In this document: positions 23,706 through 36,305 of the stretch, in pieces | Layout: the number at the start of each line of letters is the position of its first letter | Position numbering within the stretch: position 1 is the stretch's first letter | Source: Phlebotomus papatasi | Taxonomy: Eukaryota > Arthropoda > Insecta > Diptera > Psychodidae | Direction: 5' to 3' | Assembly: GCF_024763615.1 (NCBI RefSeq) | Contig: NC_077223.1 | Span: 48,174,627 to 48,238,626 of the forward strand | Length of the DNA: 64,000 bases | Notes under the pieces: generated by a model | The model's database searches: none | The model's input: only the letters and a program-made list of their open reading frames with translations | Told to the model about the DNA's origin: nothing | Made by a program: the position numbers and the translations under genes

Positions 23706-24576
23706 AGTGGAGACTGGGGCAAAAAGTCACAAAACGGATATTTTATTTTTTTTACAAGTTTCTCGAGTGCCCCAGAAATTTCTAATTAGTGCAGTTTTAT
23801 AGGAAATTTACTGCTCTACAACTTTGTGGAAGTCATTTTCCTCTATTTTGTAAGGAAATACATTTATCGAGCTGCTTTCTAAAAGGTAATTTTGTGATCA
23901 TTCTCAAAAATGCTGGGGCAAATAGTACCACGCGTAGGGTATTATAACATTTTAATTCGCTTTATTTCGGGCTTCCGTAAAAGTAAAAAAAAAATACCTA
24001 GAGGACATATTTTCATAGAAAATTTATTCCTCTACACCTTTTTAAAACACAGTTTTCTGTATCTGAACGTGAAAAGTGCTTTTCAAGCTATTTTAGAAAA
24101 AAACAAACAAGGGACTGCTAATCGTTTGACGTTTCTTCTTGCCGAGAGACATAAGAAATTGTTTCGGTCTTTGTTACTTTTTGCTCCATACCTTTTGTTA
24201 CTTTTTACCCCAAGTGGTCGTTTTTAATAAAAGGATTTCTGGAGAAAAGAATCTTTGTAAAATTCTAAAATTGATAGTGGTTTCGTATTCAAAGAATCCA
24301 AATCATTTAGGAAATATTTACCAGTGCATCTATTTTGGGAAATAAGTAGGTAATAATTGTTATCTTCTGCAAGGAAAATATTTCAAAAACAGGCCTAAAA
24401 ATTTCAACATTTTTTATTTTCTAAGTTTCTTGTGCGAATTCTAAGAAATTTACGACATTGAAGAAGGTCTATGGAGGCTATCTATGGAAAAAAATAAGCC
24501 GCTATATCTCTTTTATCTTGGAAGATATTGAATTTTCAAATTTTCAATTTGTGACTTTTTGCCCCAGTCTCCCCTA
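23706..24576 (+). mobile_element. Element E copy 1, complete, 870 bp
   Basis: TA-flanked inverted ends GGAGACTGGGGCAAAAAGTCAC and GTGACTTTTTGCCCCAGTCTCC. It carries a 105-codon frame at 23910-24227 (MLGQIVPRVGYYNILIRF...) that aligns with the frame in copy 2. The peptide matches no family I recognise; it may be an internal transposase relic. Confidence 0.78.
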
Positions 24577-24877
24577 GTCTATAAATTGAATCCTAATGTT
24601 TATTAAGATCTTTATTCTCATATTATCGGTAGTGCGTCATAATATTCAAAAGAGAACAGCGTTGATCTGGAGTTCTAATTTATTGCTATGTCTGTCTAAT
24701 CATAAAAGGGTTTTAAGTACCCCGTTCTTATAGGAAATTTATCCATCTACCTATAGCAATACCAAAATAAAATAATTTATTAGTAAAAACGTAAATTTAT
24801 CTAGCAAAAATTTAAATTTGTGAAATGGGGTGTATTTAGTAAAAGTTATAACACTCTTACTTAGTGGTAAAAAGGTT

Positions 24878-25081
24878 AGAGGAAACTGGGGCACCATCGA
24901 ACACTGGGTACCGACGTTTTAATTAGATATTGGACTTTAAACGATGAGATCTGTATGAATTCATAGATACTATAGAACTCCTTGTCCACTGAAGAAATTA
25001 TTGTCATAGTCCAAGTAGTTTAGAAATAAATATTTGTGTTCGGTGCGCTACTCTTTGTTCAGTAGTGCCCCAGTTTCTCCT
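24878..25081. mobile_element. MITE family A copy 3
   Basis: GAGGAAACTGGGGCACCATCG to AGTGCCCCAGTTTCTCC, between TA dinucleotides, core inverted relative to copies 1 and 2 (CCTTGTCCACTGAAGAAAT). Confidence 0.72.
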
Positions 25082-26916
25082 ATAAATTTTATCGCTAGAT
25101 TTTTTTATTTTATTTATAGTCCATAAAATATATTGTGAAATTTATTTAATTAAAATTAATATTCATAAAAATAATAAAATAATTCAAAAAGGTCTCAAAT
25201 TTTCAATATTTTTCTATTTTGTGCATATATCTTTTGGAAGTCTCTTAAAATTTTAGACTTTTAGGCACTTTTTTGATGCTTAAGGTAAAAATTTGAAGCA
25301 TAGACTTCTTTTATGCACATAGAAAAATTTTGACTCTAAATTTAAGAATATATAATATGAGATCCTGGGAACTTAAATTGGGCGTGAATCCCCGAGGCGT
25401 TTAAGTTTAGAAGCTCTGAGCGAAAGAAATGGGCTAGAATCCCTAACTCTTTCAAGTTAAGAGATCGGGAACTTAACAGCATTAGCTGGAATATGAAAAA
25501 TGTCTACAGATTTGCAACTAAAACTAAATGATCAAAGGATTTAGAATTAGGGCATTGGCATTCATTGGATGGGATTTGAAATTAAATTCCTGGGTATTTC
25601 TGTTTAAGAATTTTCCATTTTTCTGTGTGTGGTGACAAAGCGTTTCAAAGGGAAGAAGAGCGGTGGAAGATAAAGGTCATGCTAATGGTCCTTCGGGTCA
25701 AACGAAAGTCTCAAGTCGCTATCTTTAACCGTTCGGCTTCTAAATGTGATGAGAGCTAGATGGATCAGATCGACGGATGAGTGATGGAAAACATTTTGAC
25801 ATAATTTTTTAGAATTCGTTTCATTCGAGAAAAAAGTTAAAAAGTGGTCCCTTGGGGATGATAGTTAGAAATTTTAGGGGGTTAAGAAATCAAGAGATTA
25901 TTTTCTTCTTCTTTACAACACATCATTACCATTATATCTTAACACACCAATTTATCACACCAGTAACCTTTTTATCACAAATCTAAAAATTATACACGCT
26001 CTTTCGGTATGAGTTCGAACAGAAGAACGGTTTAGTACGATTTAATTTTTATGTATTCCTTTTCTATATCATAAGATTAAAATGCTACAATCTTAGCTAT
26101 TTTTAACTTTTGCAAACAAAGTCAGTGAATACGTTTTTAATTAATTCATGTGGCAAAATATTTATGAGCATCATCTTTATATATTGAATTATTTTCGTTT
26201 CCACTTGCTTTTTTTATTAATGCTGATTTATCCCTCTATAGTGGAAAATTCTATAATTTAAAAAACTGAGAGAAGTATTTATTTTACAAAAGTTACAATG
26301 GGTTAAGACTTTGGATTAAAAACATCCATTTGAAAACGACAATGTTTGCGAATGAAACCGAAAGACCGTCGATCGTTGAATGTTTTCAATTCATGGCACG
26401 AGCCAGTTGCTATCATATTCTTGCTGCCCCACCGCATTTCCCCACAATATCTATCCACTGATCACGTATAGAACCACGATCCACCAACGACGTCAAGACT
26501 CACGAAAGTCCACACGAGAGAGTTTGTTCTTCGTATTGAGAATATTAAGTGGTACTTTTGTATCGACAACTTTTTAGTAGTTCAAACTCAACTCTCGTCC
26601 GAATAGCACGTTTTAAGGTTTACTTCTTGAGTTATGGAATTTGGTCATAAATAAGAAGAAAAAAAAAGTTTATCGGAATTCGCCAAAGTATTGCGATATG
26701 ATGTTAGATGTTTTTAATCAAACATTACAAGGTGTATTTTGTGATAATTGGAGGAATTGAATTACTAATAGGAAGCAGACACAATAGAGTCAACTTTCTG
26801 TTATTCATGTAATTATTGCCTCTGAGTTGACTTTTCATATTTCCCGTGAAATTTGATAAGACGGTGATAACTCTCACGATTTTTTTTTCTGTGCGGGTGA
26901 ACTCAACTCAAAAGTA
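25082..26916. other. Intronic stretch leading to promoter 4
   Basis: AT-rich. A repeat segment at 25690-25760 (AAGTCGCTATCTTTAACCGTTC) is shared with 47930-47960. Near 26390-26520 composition rises in GC (TCGATCGTTGAATG, GAGCCAGTTGCTATC), possibly regulatory. No supported gene. Confidence 0.4.
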
Positions 26917-26921
26917 TCAGT
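26917..26921 (+). promoter_or_regulatory. Candidate initiator of promoter 4 (TCAGT)
   Basis: TATCAGTGGCAGTTC, about 430 bp before the ATG at 27346. It is a weak match, and the true start site could be elsewhere between 26400 and 27340. Confidence 0.22.
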
Positions 26922-27345
26922 GGCAGTTCAATTCTCTATTGCGCTGCTAATAGATTCCTCGAGTGAAAATCCACGTTGAATATAATCAATAGAAATGTGC
27001 TACAATTTGCATTAAAGAATATATTTTAGTGTTGAGAGAAAATTTGCCAAGTGTTGTAATTTTCTCAAGTGTACATATTTATTGCCCCATTCATTGGACA
27101 GACAGCAACTTTTTGTGAAAAAAAAGTATTTTTTGCGTTTTTTTTATTAAACAAGCACCACAGAAAAAAATTCTGGTGTTTGCCCAAGATTCAATATTTG
27201 GTGTGTATTTTTAGTGTTCTATCTGTTACTGAAAGAATCTTGTAAAGAATTGCTTCTGAGAATTTTTCTCCGATTGACGTCTGCAAGAAAAGTGCTAATT
27301 TCGGATACGAGTTAATAAATTTTCTTTGCAAAAAGAACAACCACA

Positions 27346-27411
27346 ATGGTTGTCCATCGAAATCCACCACCACCGGCCAGATCCAAGTTTCTCATGGGCA
27401 CCTCAAGACAG
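27346..27411 (+). CDS. Ect4: Ect4 alternative first coding exon 1d
   Basis: Encodes 22 residues starting MVVHRNPPPPARSKFLMG and ending with CAG at the donor CAG|GTAAAT. The in-frame upstream stop is TAA at 27316. The start context CCACAATGG is close to the insect optimum. The peptide is short, proline-rich and basic. Phase 0 again matches the exon at 38385. The short length makes the coding call less secure than for exon 1a, but donor, phase and start context agree. Confidence 0.62.
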
Positions 27412-28381
27412 GTAAATAAGACGCAATCTTGCTCCATCGGGTTTCTCCTCCTTCTTGGCAAATGCCCAAAACTTTTTCACCATGTTCAAAATATCATACA
27501 AAATGTTCTTAATCACAGCGATTTGCATGAAAATATCATTTAACTCTTGGTCTGTGTCCCACAGAGTTGCTCAACTTTAACGTTGAAACTGTGATTCCAC
27601 CATTCATTGTCTCTCTTGTTTGATTAAACTTAGATTACCGCACAAATAGTCTCAGAAAATAGTCTGATTCCAACAAGATTTTTCTATAAGAGTTTCTTAA
27701 TTGCTCCAGACTCCGCTCAAGAATGATTCATCCCAAATGATCTTCCTCAATGTCAGAGAAATTCATTAATATCGCGAGATGGTATTTTTTCGATGATTTG
27801 CCCGTGAATTCCACGAAAGAAACTCCATGGAGCCGGATGATTCACACTCTGGAGCGTGATAGAGAAAATGTGCGACAACACTTTTGATTCATCCACTTCA
27901 TTCATAAAAATCCTCATATACAAACTTCAACGATATAGAAGAGGTAATTGAGCTCAATTCCTCGTTATAGCTATGCAGTTATAAGGCAGAAAAGACGGGC
28001 TGTGGGCAAATAGTGCTTTGACTTGTAATTGAAAACATTCTGTGTTCGATTTGTGTTGGTGTCTTCAGCAATTTCATTCGATATTATACTGACCCAGGGC
28101 AATTTATCGTGGAAATGATTTTTGTTAATTTTTTTTTCTCGAACTGAAAGAGAATTTTGGATTCATATTCACATACATAATTCATTTCTTAAGGGAGCTG
28201 ATGATTTGTACAGCATATGCTTCGTTATACGGGTTTCAGATCTAGGGTTTATCCTAGTCACTGAAGTGATATCTCAATAAGCAAGTTTATTGCAAGGATC
28301 AAGGCAAGGATCTTGTAATTAAAGGGAATCGATATAATATAACAGATTCCTGCTTTATATTATTGATCGTATCGAGATATA

Positions 28382-29171
28382 CAGTGGCGGCCAAAATAAT
28401 AGAATCACCTCCGCAAAGACCACCATTTTACCTTTATCTTTTTTGCTTATTCCAATTCGTTGAAATAATTTTGATATAGAAATGTTCAAATAATTACCTT
28501 ACGTCAAATAAGTATTGTTCTGGCCGCGAGAGGTCTCTATTTCCACGGAATACATCAATAGTGAAATTTGGTTTGAACAACACGATAAGACCACTTTCAT
28601 TTAAATTAAAGAATGTGGTCTATAAATCGTATAAGTTTAAATAAAGCTATATTTAGAAACCATAAATGACAGTTTTCCAATTTTTTTTGGCCAAACTGAA
28701 TTTTACTATTGACGTATTCAGTGTAAAACTAGTCCCTGGCGAGTGGTCTTCAAAGTTGAAGCCAATTTCTTACTTTCACATACAAATGCGTATGGGAATT
28801 TTTCTGCACTCGTGATCGTTATGCTAAATATTTAAAAAGTGAGAAGTTTTTCCGTATTATAAGGTACCTTTTCGTATGGAGGGACAAATATACTAAATTT
28901 TTGTTTAAATACATTTTTTCCTTGGAACACTGTGAGCTGAGTCCGAGATCAATTTAGGAATTGGCTTCAAATAGCTCCATATAAAAAGGCCAACTTGCCA
29001 GGAGCTTGGTGTAAAATAATGACTCCTAGCGGCTAAAACAACCCTTATTCTACGATTCTAATAATTTGAATATTTCTACTTCAGTATTATATCAACAAAT
29101 TCGGAAAAAAATACAAAAGTTAAAAAAAATATAAGCTTTGCAATGTGATTCTATTATTTTGGCCGCCAGTG
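28382..29171. mobile_element. Tc1-type non-autonomous element
   Basis: Perfect inverted ends CAGTGGCGGCCAAAATAATA / TATTATTTTGGCCGCCAGTG flanked by TA, the classic Tc1 layout. 790 bp with no transposase frame. It landed in the tail of SINE copy 3 and was later hit by element O (28729-29008). Confidence 0.87.
28729..29008. mobile_element. Short hAT-like element O copy 2
   Basis: Perfect 8-bp duplications GTGTAAAA (28721-28728, 29009-29016) flank 280 bp starting CTAGTCCCTGGCGAGTGG and ending GCCAGGAGCTTG. About 90% alike by eye to copy 1 (10860-11413 without its MITE). Confidence 0.82.
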
Positions 29172-29472
29172 TATTTATTACAATTCAATCATGTTGTCGT
29201 ATATCCCGCGTTGGAAGATTTTGTTGATCGTAGATAGCCCAGGAGCGCCTTCTCCGCAATATGGATGCTTCTTCCATGCTCAGAGAATGTTTTGGGCAGA
29301 GGAGGTACATTTTTATTACATTTTATCACAGTGAAAATGTCTTTTTCTGACATTCAGTTGCTTGCACCGGGCGGGACTCGAACTCACAACTTTGGGAGTC
29401 GAGTCAGAGATCTCATCCGCCCAAGACCTAGGTCTTGCCTATTGCACCACTGAGATCCCCATTCCTGCATTA

Positions 29473-30518
29473 AGATTACTTGTATTTTAAATAAGGAATC
29501 ACACCTAAAATCTCAAATATACGGGAACAGGGCTAAACCTGTAGTTTGAAAACTGCTTCTGAAGGCAAACTTTTATTTTCGTTTACAATTAACTGCATTT
29601 TTTATTGCTCTTAAAAAAGAGAGCAGTTATATAATTCGCTTTTTTCCCAACTAGTCATCGCTCGGTTAAACGGTAAGAAATATCGACTTCCGGACTTCAA
29701 TGACCCCCCCCCATAAGTGGACATTATCTCGTATGGTCTCTTTTCCCTTTTGCCCTAACCCCCTCCATCCCACCAAAAACCATGTTTTTTGGTTTTTTTC
29801 TCAAAATTGGCCCAAGCTTATTCAATGATTTTTGCATATGTTTTGGAGGTACCCCAGCCAGGCACACGCACCTAATACCCGAAAATTCTTAATTTTGAAT
29901 TATTGAAAGTCAAAGGTTAATCACTTTGGACGGCTCATTTTTCATTTTAGGAAATGTTAGAGGTCAAAATCAAAAACCCTCTTAACCCTTTAAGAAAGAG
30001 AAATTTTTCACTTAACGAAAATCAACAATTAAGGTGAAACCGATAAAAAATTCAATGACACGCCTTATATCTAACCTTGGAAAATCCGATAGTCGGATTC
30101 TGTGTGGTCGATTAGAACCTAACCCATAACATTTAAAAAGTTTTCCTGAAAACGCCATAGCGAATGATTATTTTCGTTTTTGCGAAAAATACTATGTACA
30201 GTTATTTTGATTTTTAGTGCCAATAAGTTTTTGCTTAAAAAATTTGAATTATAAAAGAATATTAAAATTTATTCGTCAATATGAGTTTTCGAAAATTTCT
30301 TACATTTGAGCCTAAATACTTACAACATAGCAAATAATTGCAGATTTGCAAAAAAAATATAATAGATTCGTACAATCTTCTACTTTGCAATTATGTAGAA
30401 ACTTTAGGTAAAAAATGACTTAATATATTTAGAAAAAATGAAAAAAAAATCATCTTTTCTATGGGACACAGATGGGATAAGGGAATGGGTGTTCCAATTT
30501 CCAATTGTTCTTAAATAG
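29473..30518. other. Intronic stretch, no gene seen
   Basis: Includes a CCCCCCCCC run near 29704 in a segment resembling 10330-10390 (CCCCCCATAAG...). It also has a CCCTTTAAG tract near 29990 akin to the piggyBac-type ends at 30523. No coding support. Confidence 0.45.
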
Positions 30519-30522
30519 TTAA

Positions 30523-30782
30523 CCCTTTAAGGACGAATGGGTCACCGGTGACCCAAAAATGAAAATTTTTCTACGACCTTCTAAAATTATATTTTGCTCT
30601 AAAAAGTCAGAAAAGTGATTTTTCTGACCCTCTCGTCCTTAACCCTTTAAGGACGAGAAGGTCAAAAATTGGGGATCGGAAATAATCACTTTTTCTGACT
30701 TTTTAGAGCAAAACATACCTTTAGACGGCCGAAAGAATAATTTCATTTTTGGGTCACTGGTGACCCAATCGTCCTTAAAGGG
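30523..30782. mobile_element. piggyBac-type MITE, TTAA-flanked, dimeric
   Basis: CCCTTTAAGGACGAATGGGTC at the left and GACCCAATCGTCCTTAAAGGG at the right, both bounded by TTAA. A further TTAA with inward ends (CGTCCTTAACCCTTTAAGGACG) at about 30639 suggests two head-to-head units. TTAA targets are diagnostic for piggyBac-type transposases. Confidence 0.72.
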
Positions 30783-33306
30783 TTAAAGGGTTAATTGAGT
30801 ATTTCACCAATTTGGATAAGGATAATTTTTTGTTTGAGCTAAAAAATCCATTCTATATACAATATAAGATCCAATACCAACCAATATTAACAATATTCTT
30901 AACTGTTTTGAACAAAAATAGTGATATTTTTAAAAACGTACACTGCGAAGGTTTTATTTTGTCTTATTCTCGGACAGAAAATTCTGGCCTATCTGTAATT
31001 TTACCCTGTCGACTGTTTCAGTCGACCAACATATCTTCTGAAATTGAATGAATGCGGAATACAATTATAATTTTCGTGTTTTCTCATTCCGAGATCGATG
31101 GGTCGAACTTTATTTTACGAATAAAGAATCTCATCGTACCAATTGAATTTACCGAATTTAACTATCGAATATGTACGCAGGCAAAAACTCATTCCGAAAT
31201 TTTCTCTAAAGAATTTTAACTACCACAAGCTGATTTAGACTTATCTATCTTAATTAGACTTAATGAAATTCAATTCAAATCTGACGTGTCGAGATTCGTA
31301 TTTAAAGGATTTTAGAATCAATGGAATGGAGATTGCTTAGTAGAAATTCAGGATTTGAGTCAGTGTTTCATCATTTTCCCGTCTACAATTTTCGATCGTG
31401 CTAACATCTTTTTCTTATGCATTCTTCAAAGATTCCAAATCAGTTTGATTGCGATTTCCTTTTGAAGTCATGAAATCATCACAGCCAAATGTATGTATGT
31501 ATAAATTTTAAGTAATGCATTATCGTTTTAGTATTTCCTTATCAAATCAAGTTGAAAAATATACACATGCCGAAAATGAGTCTCTTCCAAACCTTTTCCA
31601 AGTATTCTCACCTGCGTGCAAAGCTTAGTCTTATCTGTAGCCTCGACAACTCAGTATATCACACACACGTTTGCATTACCAGTCGCGGGGAATTATTTTT
31701 ATATAAAAAAAAAACCGATTCACTGCGTGGGGCTCAATTGGCGACTTGGCCATTCTTGCGAATGTGTTAGGTTCTTTTTCAACAATACCCCACTCTTTTG
31801 GTTGTGTGTTTCGTTGGGGCAACAAATAATCAACACGAGCTGTAGCAAGTTGTGTTCTTGAAAATTTCAGTTCTATCAATGCTCCGGCCTGGCAAAGTCG
31901 TGGTATTTGCGATAAATTCCGCGGTGTGATAAATCTTTATACCCAAGTGAGACGCTTTGTTAAGATCCGGAATGAGCACGTGGTGGTAGTAAAGAGGATT
32001 TATTTTTTTTAAGTCTTCTAGCTCTATCATGGGCTTTTCCAATTTAGGATTGTACCTACAAATTCTTCATGGTGTTCTTTTTTCCGAAATAACAGTGTCT
32101 TTTGGGAGACTAATTTGAGGAAAACCGTGTTGTGCAACAGATCAAAGTGGTGTTTGTGACTTGATTCTTTTTCTTCCTCAATAGAAAAGTGTGCGAAACG
32201 TACTCACAAAAGTGAATCTCTAGGTTAGAGAGAGATATTTCTCACAAATATAACCGAAAAAAAATATAACGCGGCTTATAATGCGCATGACTATCTAGCT
32301 ATTCTCTAATCCTTCATTCGTGGCATTTTTGTACACGGCGAATTCTGCTGAGAAAATGAGTGAAAAATTGCTCTATTCTTGTAATTTTTTTTTACCAAAA
32401 AAGAAACCGCAGCAAGGTCAAAAGATGGTCCTCAGAGTCCATGCAGAGTAACACCTCCATTAAACTCGATTATGTGAATGAAATGAAAATGACAATGAAA
32501 AGAGACATACAATTGAGCTTCCACTTTACACAAATTTAAATATTTTTCTCACATCTTTAGTGAGTCATTTAATAGCGGATTTTTGTTCCCATACAAAATT
32601 CTCCTCTTTCATTCACGTTTTTAATGGGAAATAACATAAAATTGCAATCAATTGTCCCACTTGAAGTGGCGCCAAATGATTCTTCTCTCGCGTACAGAAT
32701 CGATTGATTTTTTTCCATGTTAAGCATCAAATTGCAATTTATAGAAAAAAATCTTAACGATTGAAAACTCTCCTGCATATTTGGATTAGAAGTAACCTCA
32801 TAGTGTTAGCGGATGTTTATCAGAGAAGATTGTATAGAACAATATTTTATTTATGTAATAACAGTGTGATATGATGAAAAGCTCTGTCTCTATATAATTA
32901 AAGTTGATACATAAAGTAATTTTGCAGTATAAAGCGTAAAATAAATCCATATTAATTTCATAAATACTTCCATAATCTATATATTAATTGTATAGAACAA
33001 AATTTCCAAGAATGACACACATTAATTGCTTAAATTCCAGTGCAACTCACGAAACATTGCATGAATATTTCAAAACACGCTAATATTCTTGATGGTTCTA
33101 CAATTGCGAAATCATGATTTCTGAATTTAACATAATTACAGCAGGAATGAATTTAATGCATTCTTAAAGATCAATAACATTATCAGAATTATTAGAATTT
33201 ATTTTATTAATCGTCTGACATGTGTGGCCTTGAGGAATTGCTTTATTAATCTTGATCTAGACCTGGAGTAAAGACTAATAATCTGGTATGTTAGACTGGG
33301 TATTGT
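30783..33306. other. Intronic stretch, no gene seen
   Basis: 2.5 kb with no clear repeat. Moderately GC-rich patches at 31550-31850 and 32150-32450 carry short frames on both strands but no convincing start and donor pair. It could hold regulatory DNA or untranslated exons. Confidence 0.4.
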
Positions 33307-33894
33307 AGGGGAAACTGAGGCACCACCGAACATGGTGTAGCTGATTTTTTTCAAAACTACTTGGACTATGACTACCATTTCTTCAGTGGACGTGGACAAG
33401 CATCCCTATAGTACACTGAGAAAAAAATGGGGGTGCGATTAACTTTTTTTCCTCATAATTTTAACACTTTTTAGGTGTAAAAAATATATCAAAATTTTTT
33501 AATGTTAATTTTACACCTTTTTAAGGGTAAAATTAACATGAAAAAGGGTAACTTTTATCCCCAATACACTTAAAAAGGGTAATATTTACACCGATTTCGG
33601 ATCAATACTGCAGGGTAAAATAAACATTTCCATTTGAAGTATTGATCCGAAAACCGTGTAAATATTACCCATTTTTAGGTGTATTAAGAGTTAAAGTTAC
33701 CCTTTTTCATGTTCATTTTACTCTTAAAAATGTGTAAAATTAACATTAAAAAATGTTGATATATTTTTACACCTAAAAAGTGTTAAAGTTATGATGAAAA
33801 AAAGTTAATCGCACCCTCTTTTTTTTCTCAGTGTATGACCGTAATACAGATACGTTCAGATTTGTTCGGTGCTACTCCGTGTTTGGTGGAGCCA
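33307..33894. mobile_element. MITE family A copy 4 hosting a family B insertion
   Basis: Left part GGGGAAACTGAGGCACCACC to CATCCCTATAG, right part GTTCGGTGCTACTCCGTG to TTTGGTGGAGCC. They are separated by a TA-flanked family B element at 33413-33835, so B jumped after this A copy was in place. Confidence 0.68.
33413..33835. mobile_element. MITE family B copy 2, composite
   Basis: ACACTGAGAAAAAAATGG to TTTTTTCTCAGTGT, 423 bp instead of about 260. It contains two head-to-head partial copies joined near 33605-33640 (GATCAATACTGCAGGG / GTATTGATCCG). Confidence 0.7.
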
Positions 33895-34105
33895 TAATTT
33901 CTTCTAATTCTTAATTTTTAAATTAAAATCAATACGAAAAAATCAAGATTTTAGTATTTATAAAAATAGAAAAAATCTTGTGTGTTGGGTTAGGTAAGTG
34001 GAGCATGTAATGTACAGGCATTAAAGTTGAGGGATTGTCATACCAAAATGAAATAATTTTTTAACAAATTGTTCTGTTTTTTACGAATAATTTTTGCAAC
34101 ATCTA

Positions 34106-35329
34106 AGGGAGGGTGGGGCAGTTTAACGACGGGGCAGTTTCAATTTTTGTATATTCTTCTTACCTCGTTCAAAGGAATGGAATAAAACCTTTATGTTACT
34201 GAAGAGAGAACTGTGACCCTTATACATAAAAATAATTAATACGGTTCTCGTTTGAGGTCTGTAATTGATTTTATAAAACTGCATCAAAATAAAATTTTTT
34301 GTAATGTATTATTTTCAACAATTTCTGAATCATTGCATTTATCTAAAGAAGTAACATAATTGTATTAATTTACTAGTGGTTTTATGATTATTATAGGGCA
34401 TTTAACTTTGAATGAATTCTAAGACAGTCCTGAAAATTTTGATTTGAATTCCGAAAGTATGTGAGGGGCAGTTTCATGCAAACATACAGAGAAGTTTCAT
34501 GTGTCTAACAATTTCCTTTTTTAATCAAAATTAACTTAAAATGAATATTGAAAACATTTTTTAGCTGTTTTTGTCGATAAAGTTCGAAATTTTGTGAACA
34601 AAAAATAAATAAATAAATAAAAAAATAATCTTTCAGTGTTCTTTAAGTGCTTAAAAACGATAAATTTAATTGTTATAGTAATATTTTTTCAGAATGTTTT
34701 CAGTAAAATATTGTAAACTTTTTTTAGTATTATAGAAATTTAAGACTTTAAAATTCTATTATAAAACTGTTATACTAAAAAGTACATGTTCTAAGGCGAT
34801 ATAATGATCCAACAATGTTCAGAATTAGCTTAGCACTACAAAAGACATTTCTTTCGTATACAAATTTAATAAAAAATGCTCGATTAATGAGAAATTGGCT
34901 TGGAAATGCGTGGCGATATCTTATTTTCTCTGTACGATCAATTAGTGTTAAAATTCTCTTATAAAGTTCTTTTTCGATTATATCTTTATGTTTTATTGTC
35001 TTAGAAGACTTCAAAATAGCACTTTTAATCAATTCTGGTATCGCAAGTTTCACATAAACACATTTTATCTTTCTCAAAAATTGCCTCATATTTATCTTAA
35101 AATTGCCCCGCAATGGGGGACTTTCACGCGTTTTGCCTTTCAAGCGAAATCAATTTCTCTACAATAGACTAATGAAATTGAAGGATTAATTGTTATTATT
35201 TTTATTAATCCTAAATCCAAGTGTAATTCACAGAATATATAAAGTTTTACTTCTGTTTATCATCTTTTTGCAAAATGGTCTTTAAATCCATTTTGGAATT
35301 TAGGGGCGAAACTACCCCACCCTCCCCTA
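34106..35329. mobile_element. Element G (GGGAGGGTGGGGCAGTTT ends), 1.2 kb
   Basis: Inverted ends GGGAGGGTGGGGCAGTTT and AAACTACCCCACCCTCCCC. A 122-codon minus-strand frame (34775-35143) may be the remnant of its transposase, but I see no DDE motif. AT-rich interior. Confidence 0.7.
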
Positions 35330-35680
35330 CTCCATTCTAAAACTGACATTTTCTAAAATTACAAAAAAAAAAAAATAATTTTGGTTTGACCATTTCATCA
35401 CCAATGCCGATACATGCTTCACTTATCATCATATAATTGAATTGAAATTTTTAATAATCTTTTTAAAGTTCTTACTTATATGTCTCTTTAAATATTTAAT
35501 AAAATAAAATGTCACTTTTATTGATTTTATGACATCAATTAACTAAATTCTTAATGGAAGTCAGACTTTCAATACGAAATTAACAAATTAAAATATTTAA
35601 ATAAGTAAACTAGATTATAAAATGGACTCAAAATCTTTTTTTATTAAAACTAAAAAAAGAAACATTGATCTATAAACTAT

Positions 35681-35898
35681 AGGGAATGTAGGCATGGTTC
35701 GCACAGAGTGAACCTTCAAAGGATGTGAATTTTCTCTTCGTTTGCAAAGAGCTGACTTATCATTTCTCATTTCGTCTCATGAGCTTAATAATTATCTATC
35801 TTATGGCTAAGAAATGACGAACTAGCTTTTTGTAAACAAAGAGAAAATTTGCGTTGTTTGAAGGTTCACTCTGTGCGAACCATGGCAACATTCCCCTA
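35681..35898. mobile_element. TA-flanked MITE I (GGGAATGT ends)
   Basis: Inverted GGTTCGCACAGAGTGAACCT / AGGTTCACTCTGTGCGAACC within GGGAATGT...ACATTCCCC, TA at both ends, 218 bp, highly palindromic. Confidence 0.75.
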
Positions 35899-36305
35899 CA
35901 GAGCTATTTACAGTAGACTCTCTCTCAATCGGCCATATGGGGCAAAATATCATCCAAATTATCGATAGATTTGGGCGTCAAAGTCATTGTAAATTCTACA
36001 AAAAGTGCTCAATTGTAAAGAATCATGATAAAATAAGAGGAACTACAGCGAATTTGAGCAAATGTGCTTCACAATTAAACGTAAAAATTGTCAACAAAAT
36101 TTTGCACCCGATTGAAAAAGAGCCGATTGAGCGTGAGGCTACTGTAATTTAATATACATAAATGTAAAAACCAAATGCAAAAAACCTCCTAATTTTTTTT
36201 TAGAATTATTTCTACGAATTGTGAAATTGTGATTCTTTTTTGCGTAGGTTTTCAGAGTGAAATAATTGACTGTGTCCAAAAGAGGATAATCTTTTAACAC
36301 CAATA

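Larger units (their letters stand above)
28358..29460 (-). mobile_element. tRNA-derived SINE, copy 3, interrupted
   Basis: The minus-strand tRNA-like head (GGGGATCTCAGTGGTGCAATAGG with B box GAGTTCGAGTCCC) lies at the right end, and the tail (ATTGATCGTATCGAGATAT on plus) at the left. Duplications ATTCCTGCTTTA (28346-28357) and ATTCCTGCATTA (29461-29472) flank it. A Tc1-type element splits it at 28382-29171. Confidence 0.82.
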
